Positions 8,143 through 16,018 of a stretch of 17,776 nt of DNA are shown piece by piece. The DNA comes from Nitrospirales bacterium (GTDB lineage Bacteria > Nitrospirota > Thermodesulfovibrionia > Thermodesulfovibrionales > Dissulfurispiraceae). The notes below the pieces were generated by a model. The model ran no database searches and was not told the origin of the DNA. It saw only the letters and a list, made by a program, of their open reading frames with translations. Position numbers and translations under genes: made by a program. Numbering within the stretch: position 1 is the first letter of the stretch; each line of letters starts with the position of its first letter. The DNA is taken from assembly GCA_020846375.1 (NCBI GenBank), contig JADLDZ010000304.1, positions 1 through 17,776 of the forward strand. Reading direction: 5' to 3'.

Positions 8143-8943
8143 TCAGCGTGCGGGTTTGCGCCCCCTGCATGCGATGACAGGCGTATAGGTAAACCGCCTC
8201 GGACTGGAAAAGAACCGGTCGAACTCCTCCCGGAACTCTTCGTATCCTCCTTCATATTCCTCGAAGGCAAAGTGTATCCGCTTCGGGGCGATCTCGATCT
8301 TCTTCAACCAGTTGAAAGCATCGGTCTCTTTCAGTGTCCCGTAGATCAGGTGGTGGGCTGCTGCGCTCACTTCGATCTCCTCGAAACCCATGTCGTAAAG
8401 AAAAGAGTAGAGCTTTCTGCCCAGATAGGGATCAAAATCCGCTTTTTCTTCAAGGGCTTTTACGATTGCAACGACGGTTCTTTCCAGGCGGGGTGACAAT
8501 CCGTAGTGGCTCAGACAGTTATAATCCAGGTCGATGAGGCACAGAATCCCTCCCGGCTTTACCCTTTCCGCTATGCTCCTGGCGAGAGCGGGGGCATGCG
8601 AGCGGTAGTACTCGAGGAAGAAACGAACCCAGACAAAATCGAACACGCCGAGTTCGTCCAGAGGTTTCAGTATGTCTTTCCGCACAAACGCGAGGCCTTC
8701 AGCGCGGAAATGCTTCCGGGCATACGCAATCCTTTCTTCCGAGCCGTCCACTCCGACGGCGGTGCCGCCGGGCTGGACCAGCGCATGCAAAACAGAGGTC
8801 GTTTTACCCGGGCCGCAGCCGATATCCGCAACACGCATGCCGGGACGTATCCCCCCCCAGCGGGCCTGCTGCTCGACGACACCGGCATCCGTCTTCGCCT
8901 CCAGACGGAATGCCTCTTCTTCGCTTTCCATCAAATAATCCAT
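8143..8943 (-). CDS. Class I SAM-dependent methyltransferase
   Basis: A 266-residue cytoplasmic protein with a Rossmann-type methyltransferase core: motif I VADIGCGPGKTT (38-49), acidic residue D66 at the end of beta 2 (VGVDGSEE), a motif II/III region VRKDILKPLDELGVFDFVW (about 87-105) and KPGGILCLIDLDY (about 129-141). It belongs to the Methyltransf_11/25-like group; the substrate cannot be read from the sequence. The C-terminal 100 residues are charged and probably cap the substrate site. It converges on the HD-GYP gene with 5 bp between stops. Upstream, a terminator separates it from fhs, so it should need its own promoter or read-through; I see only a weak TAGAAT about 9 nt before the ATG. 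An in-frame ATG four codons in is an alternative start. Confidence 0.85.
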   Translation of the reverse strand: MDYLMESEEEAFRLEAKTDAGVVEQQARWGGIRPGMRVADIGCGPGKTTSVLHALVQPGGTAVGVDGSEERIAYARKHFRAEGLAFVRKDILKPLDELGVFDFVWVRFFLEYYRSHAPALARSIAERVKPGGILCLIDLDYNCLSHYGLSPRLERTVVAIVKALEEKADFDPYLGRKLYSFLYDMGFEEIEVSAAAHHLIYGTLKETDAFNWLKKIEIAPKRIHFAFEEYEGGYEEFREEFDRFFSSPRRFTYTPVIACRGRKPAR

Positions 8944-8974
8944 TCGGTATATTCTACCTGATCAGAGAGCAGAA

Positions 8975-9013
8975 AGAGCCCTTCGGGCCATGTACCAGCT
9001 CCCGAAGGGCTCT
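8975..9013 (-). terminator. Rho-independent-type terminator after fhs
   Basis: A perfect 13-bp inverted repeat (AGAGCCCTTCGGG, 8975-8987; CCCGAAGGGCTCT, 9001-9013) with a 13-nt loop. In the direction of fhs transcription it is followed by TTTCTGCTCTCT, a moderately U-rich tract. It begins about 20 bp past the fhs stop and closes the formate operon before the methyltransferase gene. The loop is longer than in classic terminators and the tail is broken by C and G, so some read-through is possible. Confidence 0.75.
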
Positions 9014-9033
9014 CCGGCTAGTATGCAAACAGT

Positions 9034-10797
9034 TTAGAACAGCCCTTTTACTTTCCCTGTCTCCACATCCACGTCCACTCTCCGGTATGCGGGGTCAGAG
9101 GCGGTACCCGGCATGAGCGTGATGGCACCGGCGACGGGCACCACGAAACCCGCACCCTGGTAGGTGAGGATATCGCGGATAAAAAGCCTCCAGCCTTTGG
9201 GAACGCCCTTCAGGTTGGGGTTGTCCGAGAGGCTGAGATGCGTCTTCACCATGCAGGTGCCGAGCTTCGCGGTCTCGGGGTCCGCTTCCATCTTCTTCGC
9301 CTTGGCCAGCGCATCGGCGGAATAATCGACTCCGTCCGCCCCGTATACTTCCGTGGCGATGAGCTCGATGCGCTGGCGCAGCGGCGTAGCGAGCTCATAG
9401 AGAAACTTGAAGTCATTAGGCTCGTTGCAGGCATCGACCACTGCGTCGGCAAGCTCCAAGGCTCCTTCGCCGCCATACTGCCAATGCTTCGAAAGAGCGA
9501 CGCGGGCTCCCGCCGCTTCGGCGATCCTCTTGACCGCCTTGATCTCGTCCTCGGTATCGGTGTAGAAGGCATTGATGCAGACGACGGGGTTGATGCCCGC
9601 CTTCTTTACGATATTCACACAATGGATCAGATTGTCGCAGCCCTTTTCAACCCACCCTACATTCTCTGTCTTGTACTCTGCGGGGAGGGGCTTGCCCGGC
9701 ACGGGGATCGGCGCACCGCCGTGGCATTTGAGTGCCCGGATCGTCGCTACGACCACCGCTGCATGCGGCTTGAGGCCGGAGAAGCGGCACTTGAGGTTCC
9801 AGAACTTCTCGAAGCCGATATCGGCGGCGAAACCGGACTCGGTGACATTGTAATCGGACACCTTGAGAGCGACCCGGTCGGCGATGATGGAGGACTGACC
9901 GATGGCGATGTTCGCAAAGGGGCCGGCATGGACGAAAACAGGCTGCCCCTCGATGGTCTGCATGAGGTTCGGGTTCAGGGCCTCCACCATCCAGGCGGTC
10001 ATGGCGCCCGCAACGCCGAGGTCCTCGGTGGTAACGGGATTCCCGGCCCTGTCGTAGGCTACGACGATCTTGCCCATCCTCTCCCGCATGTCCTTGAGAT
10101 CGGTCGCCACGGCGAGGATGGCCATGACCTCGGAAGAGACGGCGATGGCGAAGCCGGACTGCATCATGAACCCATCGGTTTTACCACCCATGCCGATGAC
10201 GATATTCCGGAGGGACTGGGCGCAGAAGTCGATGATCCATTTCATCTGCACGTTGCGTGCGTCGATATTGAGCCTCTTCAGATCCCTCTTCGCAAGCTGT
10301 GCGTCGGTATAGTTGTACTCGTGCTGCATACGCGAGGTGAGGGCGACCATGGCAAGGTTATGGGCATTCATGATGGCGTTGATATCGCCGGTGAGCCCCA
10401 GGGAGAACGGAGTGAGGGGGACGCACTGCGAGAGGCCTCCTCCCGCTGCAGATCCCTTGATATTCATGGTCGGTCCGCCGGAGGGCTGCCGGATGGCCGC
10501 CACCACATTCTTCCCCCTCTTGCCCAAGCCCTGGGTAAGGCCGATCGTGGTGGTGGATTTTCCCTCGCCCAGCGGGGTGGGGGTGATGGCGGTGACGTCG
10601 ACGTACTTCCCGTCGGGCTTGTTCTTGAGCCGCTCCAGCACCCTCTTGAAGTCGACCTTCGCGACATAATGACCGTGGGGGAGGAGCTCCTGTTTCTGTA
10701 GGCCGAGCATATCGGCGAGCTCGTAGACGGTCTTCATGTTTTTTTCCGCTGCTTCTGCAATTTCCCAATCTGCATGCTTTGTTGGATCAAGTGGCAT
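9034..10797 (-). CDS. fhs: Formate-tetrahydrofolate ligase
   Basis: ATP-dependent ligation of formate to tetrahydrofolate, giving 10-formyl-THF: the second step of the Wood-Ljungdahl methyl branch, and reversible in formate-producing C1 oxidation. The 587 residues are slightly more than the roughly 557 typical of the family. Visible family features are the P-loop TPTPLGEGKSTTTIGL (72-87), RQPSGGPTMNIKGSAAGGG (about 103-121), FSLGLTGDINAI and the C-terminal GAGFVVPVAGAITLMPG. The start is fixed by a strong GGGAGG (10805-10810) 7 nt before the ATG. It follows fdhA by 48 bp, with no terminator between, so it is cotranscribed with the dehydrogenase that makes or consumes its substrate. Confidence 0.97.
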   Translation of the reverse strand: MPLDPTKHADWEIAEAAEKNMKTVYELADMLGLQKQELLPHGHYVAKVDFKRVLERLKNKPDGKYVDVTAITPTPLGEGKSTTTIGLTQGLGKRGKNVVAAIRQPSGGPTMNIKGSAAGGGLSQCVPLTPFSLGLTGDINAIMNAHNLAMVALTSRMQHEYNYTDAQLAKRDLKRLNIDARNVQMKWIIDFCAQSLRNIVIGMGGKTDGFMMQSGFAIAVSSEVMAILAVATDLKDMRERMGKIVVAYDRAGNPVTTEDLGVAGAMTAWMVEALNPNLMQTIEGQPVFVHAGPFANIAIGQSSIIADRVALKVSDYNVTESGFAADIGFEKFWNLKCRFSGLKPHAAVVVATIRALKCHGGAPIPVPGKPLPAEYKTENVGWVEKGCDNLIHCVNIVKKAGINPVVCINAFYTDTEDEIKAVKRIAEAAGARVALSKHWQYGGEGALELADAVVDACNEPNDFKFLYELATPLRQRIELIATEVYGADGVDYSADALAKAKKMEADPETAKLGTCMVKTHLSLSDNPNLKGVPKGWRLFIRDILTYQGAGFVVPVAGAITLMPGTASDPAYRRVDVDVETGKVKGLF

Positions 10798-10804
10798 AAA
10801 AAAA

Positions 10805-10810
10805 CCTCCC
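10805..10810 (-). promoter_or_regulatory. Shine-Dalgarno of fhs
   Basis: On the minus strand GGGAGG is followed by seven T residues and ATG 10797. It is among the strongest ribosome sites in the window and sets the fhs start. Confidence 0.8.
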
Positions 10811-10845
10811 TATGAATTAGATAGTAAGAAATCCGCCGCAGGCCT

Positions 10846-13512
10846 CTATTTCGAGACCTGTACGGCGCACACTTTATACTCGGGTATTTTCACCTTCTTG
10901 TCGAGAGCATCATTCGTGATAACATTGGCGGCGGCCTCACGGTAATGCATGGGAATAAAGACGGTGCCGGAGGAGACCCTCTGGGTAATCCGCGCTTTTA
11001 TCTTTATATCCCCTCTCCGGGAGGCGACACGTATCTCTTCGCCGTCTCCGATGCCGAGCCTCTCCCCATCCGAGGGATTGAGCTCCACATACGGTTCTCC
11101 CGCATGGGACTCGATGGCATCGACTCTCCTCGTCATGGAGCCGGAATGGTACTGGTACAGGTTTCTTCCCGTGGTGAGAATGAAGGGATACTCGTCGCTT
11201 ACGACCTCCGCCGGAGGCGTGTACGAGACAGGGGAGAACGGTACTTTGCCTTTGGGGAACCCTCCCTTGAAGAGATACTGCGTTCCGGGATGCTCCCTGT
11301 CAGTGCACGGCCATTGGATGCCCTCTTTTTCGATGCGCTGGTAGGTGATGCCCGCGAGGTTCTGCCATACCTGCCCGAACTCGAGCAGCACCTCTTCGGG
11401 AGAAGTGTACTTCATGGGGTATCCGAGTCTCTGTGCCACTTCCAGTATAATGGAGAGGTCGGACCGCGCCTCACCGGGAGGCTCCACCGCCTTTCTCACC
11501 CGCTGCACCTTCCGTTCGGTATTGGCAAAAGTGCCGTCCTTCTCCGCAAAACAGGTCGAGGGCAGCACTACATCCGCCAGCGCTGCGGTTTCGGTGAGGA
11601 AAATATCCTGAACTACCAGGAAATCGAGTTTTTTCAGCGCCTCGACCGTATGGTGGGTATTGGGGTCGGTGATGACCGGATTTTCTCCCATGATATAGAG
11701 GGCCTTCAGCGTGCCCTCATGGGCGGCAGGGATCATTTCGGTGGCCTTCAGACCGGCTTTGGGAGAAAGGGGGACTCCCCACGCCCCCTCGAATTTCGCC
11801 TGCACCTCGGGATTCTCCACCAACTGATATCCCGGATAGACATTTGGCATGCACCCCGCATCCGAGGCGCCCTGGACATTGTTCTGTCCCCTGAGGGGGT
11901 TTACCCCGGTGGACTCCCTGCCGATATTGCCGGTAAGCGTTGCCAGGTTGGCGATAGCGCGCACATTGTCCGAGCCGCAGGTGTGCTGGGTGATGCCCAT
12001 GGTATAAAAAATTCCGGCCTTGCGGGATCCTCCATAGAGGCGTGCCGCCTTCACGATATCTTTTTTGGCGACGCCCGTTATCCGCTCCACCTTTTCAGGA
12101 GTGTATTCCTCCACCGATTTCTTCCACTCCTCGAAGCCCTCGGTCTTTTCCCCGATAAATTCCTCGTTGTGGAGCCCCTCTTTGAGGATGACATGGGCAA
12201 TGCCGTTGAGGAGGGCGATGTCGGTCCCCGGCTTCAGGCTCATGAAGACATCGGCAAAGCGCACCATCGGCACTCTTCTGGGGTCGGCAACGATGATCTT
12301 CGCCCCCTTCCGGTAGGCCTTGATCATCCTGTTTGCGATAACCGGATGGGTTTCCTTGGTGTTGGATCCGATAATGAAAATGACCTCCATCCCTTCGATC
12401 TCCCTTATGGAGTTGGTCATCGCGCCGGAACCGAAGATGGCGGCCAGACTGGCCACCGTGGGAGCGTGTCAGAGCCGGGCGCAGTGGTCGACGTTGTTCG
12501 TCCCGACCCCTGCACGCAGCATCTTCTGGAAGGCGTAGTTCTCTTCGTTGGTACAGCGGGCGGAAGAGAGTCCCCCGATGGCATCGGGGCCGTGGGAGGC
12601 TTTGATCTCGTTCAACCTTTTCCCCACATACTCGAGCGTCTCGTCCCAGGAGGCTTCTTCGAACTTCCCGTCTCTTTTGATGAGCGGCTTCGCAAGGCGG
12701 TCGGGGTTGTTGATGAACTGGTACCCGAAGCGCCCCTTTACGCAAAGCCACCCTTCATTCCAGGTGTCCTCCCGGGAAGTCACCCTGATGACTTCATTCC
12801 CTTTCACATGCAGGGTGATGTTGCATCCGGTGCCGCAGTAAGAGCAGATGGTATCCACCTCCCGCACTCCCTTCTGCCGCCCCTTGTGGGACCACATCTT
12901 CCCGGCAAGGGCCCCGGTGGGGCAGACGGCAACGCACTGTCCGCAGAACTCGCAGTCCAGATCCTCCTCGTAGGGGGGGCATATCTTGGATTGGAAGCCA
13001 CGGTAGGTGAAATCAATGGCCCCCACTCCCTGCACTTCGTCGCAAACCTTTACACATCTGCCGCACAGGATGCACTTCTCCATATCCCTTTCGAGAAAAG
13101 GATTGCCGTCCCTCTTCGTGTAGATCCTCCGCTCCCCCGCGAAGCGGTTCTCCCTGATCCCGTAGGCGTATGCCATCTCCTGGAGGGTGCAGTCGCCGGC
13201 CCGCTCGCATACCATGCAGTCGTTCGGATGGTCGGAAAGGATGAGCTCCAGCACTGTCTTGCGCAGGTCCTTGATCCGGGGGGTCGAAGTGGTGACCTCC
13301 ATCCCCTCGCTTGCCGGCGTGGTGCACGAGGTGACCGGCCTGGGTATCCCCTTGATCTCGACGATGCAGAGCCTGCACCCGCCGAAGGGGGTCAGCTTCG
13401 GATGATGGCAGAGCGTCGGTATGGCGATGTCCAGCATCCGGGCTGCTTCCAGGACCGTGGTCCCCTGTGGAACTTCTATGGACTTTCCGTCAATGGTTAT
13501 CTTCATCATCAT
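10846..13512 (-). CDS. fdhA: Selenocysteine formate dehydrogenase catalytic subunit with NuoG-like N-terminus
   Basis: One 888-residue selenoprotein read through an in-frame TGA at 12469-12471 (Sec348), with a TAG stop at 10846-10848. It interconverts formate and CO2 at a Mo/W bis-molybdopterin centre. The N-terminus is NuoG-like: a [2Fe-2S] set C35/C46/C49/C63, His95/C99/C102/C108 for a His-Cys3 [4Fe-4S] cluster, then a two-cluster ferredoxin (C147/C150/C153/C157 and C187/C190/C193/C197). The catalytic part begins with C223/C226/C230/C257 and conserved K259. Sec348 sits in DHCARL-U-HAPTV, aligned with the Sec of E. coli FdhF (CARVUHG), with His349 after it. The C-terminus (PEYKVCAV) matches FDH endings. 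The sequence runs on without break on both sides of the TGA in the same frame. ATG 13512 has GGGAG 5 nt upstream; longer starts would run into nuoF. It lies 2 bp after the nuoF-like stop. Function requires SelA/B/C/D encoded elsewhere. Confidence 0.95.
12439..12471 (-). promoter_or_regulatory. Selenocysteine UGA codon and bacterial SECIS hairpin
   Basis: In the mRNA, UGA (12471-12469) is followed by 11 nt and then a perfect 7-bp stem, GGUGGCC (12457-12451) with GGCCGCC (12445-12439), closed by the 5-nt loop AGUCU. The stem has one U-G pair. The 11-nt spacing and the GU-containing apical loop match the SelB-binding element of E. coli fdhF as I know it. Here the position of the E. coli bulged U is paired with G. 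The element is also coding, translated as part of TVASLAAI. Confidence 0.85.
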
Positions 13513-13514
13513 GG

Positions 13515-15293
13515 TTACTCCCTGTTTACCGCCTTGAATTTGCACACATCGAAACAGCTTCCGCACTTGATGCACGCTTCATCATTGATCGTGTGCGGTT
13601 TCTTCTTTTCGCCGGTGATGGCTGCTGCCGGGCAGGCCCGCATGCAGGCCCCGCAGCCTACGCAGAAATCCTTGAGGATGCTGTAGGTGAGGAGGTCCCT
13701 GCACGCCTTTGACGGACATTTCTTCTCCCGGATATGCGCCTCATACTCCTCCCGGAAATACTTGATGGTGCTGAGGACCGGGTTGGGAGCGGTCTGTCCG
13801 AGCCCGCAGAGGGAGGCGGATTTGATATCGCCGCTCAGCTTCTCCAAGAGCTCGATATCCCCCTCCCTGCCGAGGCCCTTGGTGATCCTGTCCAGGATCT
13901 CGAGGAGCCTCTTGGTGCCGATCCTGCAAGGAACGCATTTTCCGCAGGATTCATCGCGGGTGAAATTGAGGAAGTACTTTGCTACGTTCACCATGCAGTC
14001 GTCCTCATCCAGGACGATCATTCCTCCGGAGCCCACGATGGAGCCCACCCTGGCCAGAGACTCGTAATCGACATTGATATCGAGCATCTCGTCAGTGATA
14101 CATCCTCCGGAAGGTCCTCCCGTCTGCACCGCTTTCAGCTTCTTGTTGTTCTCGATGCCCCCTCCGATATCGTAGATGATCTCCCTGAGGGTAATTCCCA
14201 TGGGAACCTCGATAAGCCCGGTGTTCTTCACCTTGCCGGTGAGGGCGAACACTTTGGTCCCCTTTGATTTTTCCGTACCGTAGGCAGAAAACCACTCCGG
14301 TCCTCTCTTGATGATATAGGGGATATTCGCGAGTGTTTCGACATTGTTGATCACCGTGGGTCTCCCCCACAAACCGTTGTGCACGGGGAAGGGAGGCTTG
14401 GCCCGGGGCATTCCCCTCTGTCCTTCGATGGAGGCGATCAGCGCCGTCTCCTCGCCGCAGACAAAGGCACCCGCACCCAGTTTTATTTTAATATCGAAAG
14501 CGAAACCCGTATCGAAAATGTTTTCTCCGAGGAATCCACACTCCCGCGCAGCCTTGATCGCAATGGTGAGCCTTTCCACTGCGAGAGGGTACTCAGCTCT
14601 GATATATACATACCCCTTGGAGGCGCCGATGGCGTAGGCGCCGATCACCATTCCCTCGATAACGGCGTGGGGATTTCCCTCGATGACCGCCCTGTCCATG
14701 AAGGCGCCGGGGTCCCCCTCGTCCGCGTTGCAGATGATATATTTCTGATCTCCGGAGGCCTTCCGGCATGCTTCCCATTTCACCCCGGTGGGGAATCCTG
14801 CCCCCCCGCGGCCGCGCAGGCCGGACTTTTTCATCACTTCTATGACTTCCTCCGGGCTCATGGAGGTAAAAACCTTCCTGATCGCCTGGTAGCCTTCCGC
14901 CCCCCTGTAAGAATCAATATCCTCAGGGTCGATAGTGCCGCAGTCGGAAAGGACGACTTTGACCTGTTTTTCATGGAATTTATGGTAATCGTCGGCGACC
15001 TGCCATTCGGCAACCGGGTTGCCTCCCGTAATATGCTCGTCGATGATACGCTGCACCATATCGGGTTTGATATACTGATAGGTGGTCCGGGTGCCGTCCA
15101 CAATGATATCCACCAGCACGTCTTTTGCGCAGAGCCCGCGGCATCCCACCTTATGCAGGGAACACTCTCTCCTGAACTCGGCGGGAATATCCTTCTCCTT
15201 CATCAACGATTCGAAGGCGGCAAGCACTTCCGCGCCGCCGGCAGCCATGCCCCCTGTCCCCATACATACCTGAACCGTAACGTTTTTATTCAT
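13515..15293 (-). CDS. NuoF/HydB-like flavoprotein subunit of the formate dehydrogenase
   Basis: A 592-residue diaphorase subunit that exchanges electrons between NAD(P)H via FMN and the FDH Fe-S chain. Domains in order: N-terminal thioredoxin-like [2Fe-2S] domain (1-92), linker, FMN/NADH core with GRGGAGFPTG (161-170) and NADEGDPGAFMDR (189-201), NuoF [4Fe-4S] C450/C453/C456/C496, and a C-terminal two-cluster ferredoxin (C544/547/550/554, C574/577/580/584). This layout is that of HydB/HndC-type subunits of NAD(P)-linked hydrogenases and FDHs, some of which bifurcate electrons. The N-terminal cluster is unusual: the expected second Cys (CxGTGC) is Gly15 (CMGTGG), and Cys44 may replace it. The frame extends to GTG 15303-15305, but GTGAGG (15300-15305) is itself the ribosome site, so ATG 15293 (6 nt away) or 15296 is the start. 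It overlaps the nuoE-like stop by 8 bp. Confidence 0.92.
   Translation of the reverse strand: MNKNVTVQVCMGTGGMAAGGAEVLAAFESLMKEKDIPAEFRRECSLHKVGCRGLCAKDVLVDIIVDGTRTTYQYIKPDMVQRIIDEHITGGNPVAEWQVADDYHKFHEKQVKVVLSDCGTIDPEDIDSYRGAEGYQAIRKVFTSMSPEEVIEVMKKSGLRGRGGAGFPTGVKWEACRKASGDQKYIICNADEGDPGAFMDRAVIEGNPHAVIEGMVIGAYAIGASKGYVYIRAEYPLAVERLTIAIKAARECGFLGENIFDTGFAFDIKIKLGAGAFVCGEETALIASIEGQRGMPRAKPPFPVHNGLWGRPTVINNVETLANIPYIIKRGPEWFSAYGTEKSKGTKVFALTGKVKNTGLIEVPMGITLREIIYDIGGGIENNKKLKAVQTGGPSGGCITDEMLDINVDYESLARVGSIVGSGGMIVLDEDDCMVNVAKYFLNFTRDESCGKCVPCRIGTKRLLEILDRITKGLGREGDIELLEKLSGDIKSASLCGLGQTAPNPVLSTIKYFREEYEAHIREKKCPSKACRDLLTYSILKDFCVGCGACMRACPAAAITGEKKKPHTINDEACIKCGSCFDVCKFKAVNRE
13518..13522 (-). 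promoter_or_regulatory. Shine-Dalgarno of fdhA
   Basis: GGGAG on the minus strand lies 5 nt before the first of three consecutive ATG codons (13512, 13509, 13506) and partly inside the last codons of the nuoF-like gene. It selects ATG 13512 and excludes longer in-frame starts up to 13575. Confidence 0.7.
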
Positions 15294-15753
15294 CATGTGC
15301 CTCACTGAGCGCCCTGATTTCCCTGGCCACTTTGTCGGTAGTCATCTTTCCGAAAACTTTCTTGTTGATAATCACCACCGGGGCGATGCTGCAGGCGCCT
15401 ACACAAGCCACCTGCTCGAGAGTGAACTTTTTATCCTCTGTGGTTGCCTGCCCCTCACCAAGCTTCAGCTCTCTCTTCACATTGTTGATGATGCGCTCAG
15501 ACCCCTTGACATGGCAGGCGGTTCCGCAGCATGCGGTGATGATGTGCCTGCCCCGTGGTTTAAGGTAGAACTGGGCGTAAAAGGTGGCGACACCGAAGAA
15601 TTTGCTTGCCGGGATGTCCAGCTCTTCCGCGAACCGGTAGACCGCTTCCTCGGGAATGTATCCGAAGGCTTCCTGTGTCTGCTGCAGCAGGGAAATGACA
15701 TTCCCCTCATGCTCTCTGAAATTCTCGATCAGTGTTTGCAGTTTTTCTTCCAT
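15286..15753 (-). CDS. NuoE-like [2Fe-2S] subunit of the formate dehydrogenase
   Basis: A 155-residue thioredoxin-like [2Fe-2S] protein of the NuoE/HndA family, the electron-relay partner of the NuoF-like flavoprotein. Cluster ligands are C75/C80 (in CCGTAC) and C117/C121 (CVGAC). The N-terminal helical region includes LLQQTQEAFGYIPEEAV, typical of NuoE. Length is normal for the family. GGAAGG lies about 9 nt before ATG 15753. It is the first gene of the four-gene formate operon, and its last codons carry the ribosome site of the next gene. No complex I membrane subunits are near, so this is a soluble NAD-linked dehydrogenase rather than complex I. Confidence 0.93.
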   Translation of the reverse strand: MEEKLQTLIENFREHEGNVISLLQQTQEAFGYIPEEAVYRFAEELDIPASKFFGVATFYAQFYLKPRGRHIITACCGTACHVKGSERIINNVKRELKLGEGQATTEDKKFTLEQVACVGACSIAPVVIINKKVFGKMTTDKVAREIRALSEAHDE

Positions 15754-15802
15754 GGGTTATCATCCTTCCAACAAATTTCATATAGTAGCACGCTAATTCG
15801 TT

Positions 15803-15832
15803 ATATTACCATAGGAAAAAAGGGTTGATCAA
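15803..15832 (-). promoter_or_regulatory. Possible promoter of the formate dehydrogenase - fhs operon
   Basis: On the minus strand TTGATC (15827-15832), an 18-bp spacer and TAATAT (15803-15808) match the -35/-10 consensus at 4/6 each and would start transcription near 15796, giving a leader of about 43 nt. The -35 lies inside the 8-bp palindrome TTGATCAA (15825-15832). The match is modest and was found by eye. Confidence 0.3.
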
Positions 15833-15844
15833 ACCGGCTCCCCA

Positions 15845-15875
15845 CCGTGTTGCACGGGACAAAGAACGTGTTGCA
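15845..15875. repeat. Helically phased direct repeat, possible operator
   Basis: CGTGTTGCA occurs at 15846-15854 and again at 15867-15875, exactly 21 bp apart (two helical turns). The first copy is also part of a small inverted repeat, CCGTG-TTG-CACGG (15845-15857). The pair lies about 50-80 bp upstream of the predicted start of the nuoE-like gene, where an activator would bind. No regulator in the window is linked to it. Confidence 0.4.
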
Positions 15876-15963
15876 TAAATGAAACAGAGAGCTTTTCCAC
15901 GGCAAGAGAAGCGGAGTCGCAGTGTGTGTCTGCCCGTTCCCCACAAAGGACTTTTCTCTTTTT

Positions 15964-15991
15964 TTCATAATCTCGCGGTATATGGTAAAAT
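15964..15991 (+). promoter_or_regulatory. Possible promoter of glnD
   Basis: TTCATA (15964-15969), a 16-bp spacer and TAAAAT (15986-15991) are a fair sigma70 match (4/6 and 5/6). Transcription would start about 20 nt before the glnD ATG. Confidence 0.35.
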
Positions 15992-16018
15992 TTCGACGTG
16001 GCTTTCGGTGAGGTTTCA

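Noticed and set aside
12469..12471. TGA read as a true stop, making fdhA a pseudogene or two genes
   Set aside because: The position equals the catalytic Sec of FDHs, the frame is unchanged on both sides, a SECIS-type hairpin follows, and the downstream fragment has no ribosome site of its own.
13513..13575. Longer fdhA start beginning MHQVRKLF
   Set aside because: It would overlap the ferredoxin end of the nuoF-like gene, and GGGAG lies next to ATG 13512 instead.
10945..13686. 913-residue plus-strand ORF opposite fdhA
   Set aside because: It mirrors the codon structure of a well-supported gene on the other strand, has no recognisable domain, and its translation is rich in His, Gly, Arg and Pro, as GC-rich antisense frames are.
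13515..15753. Respiratory complex I
   Set aside because: Only NuoE/F/G-like parts are present, fused or joined to formate dehydrogenase, with no membrane subunits nearby.
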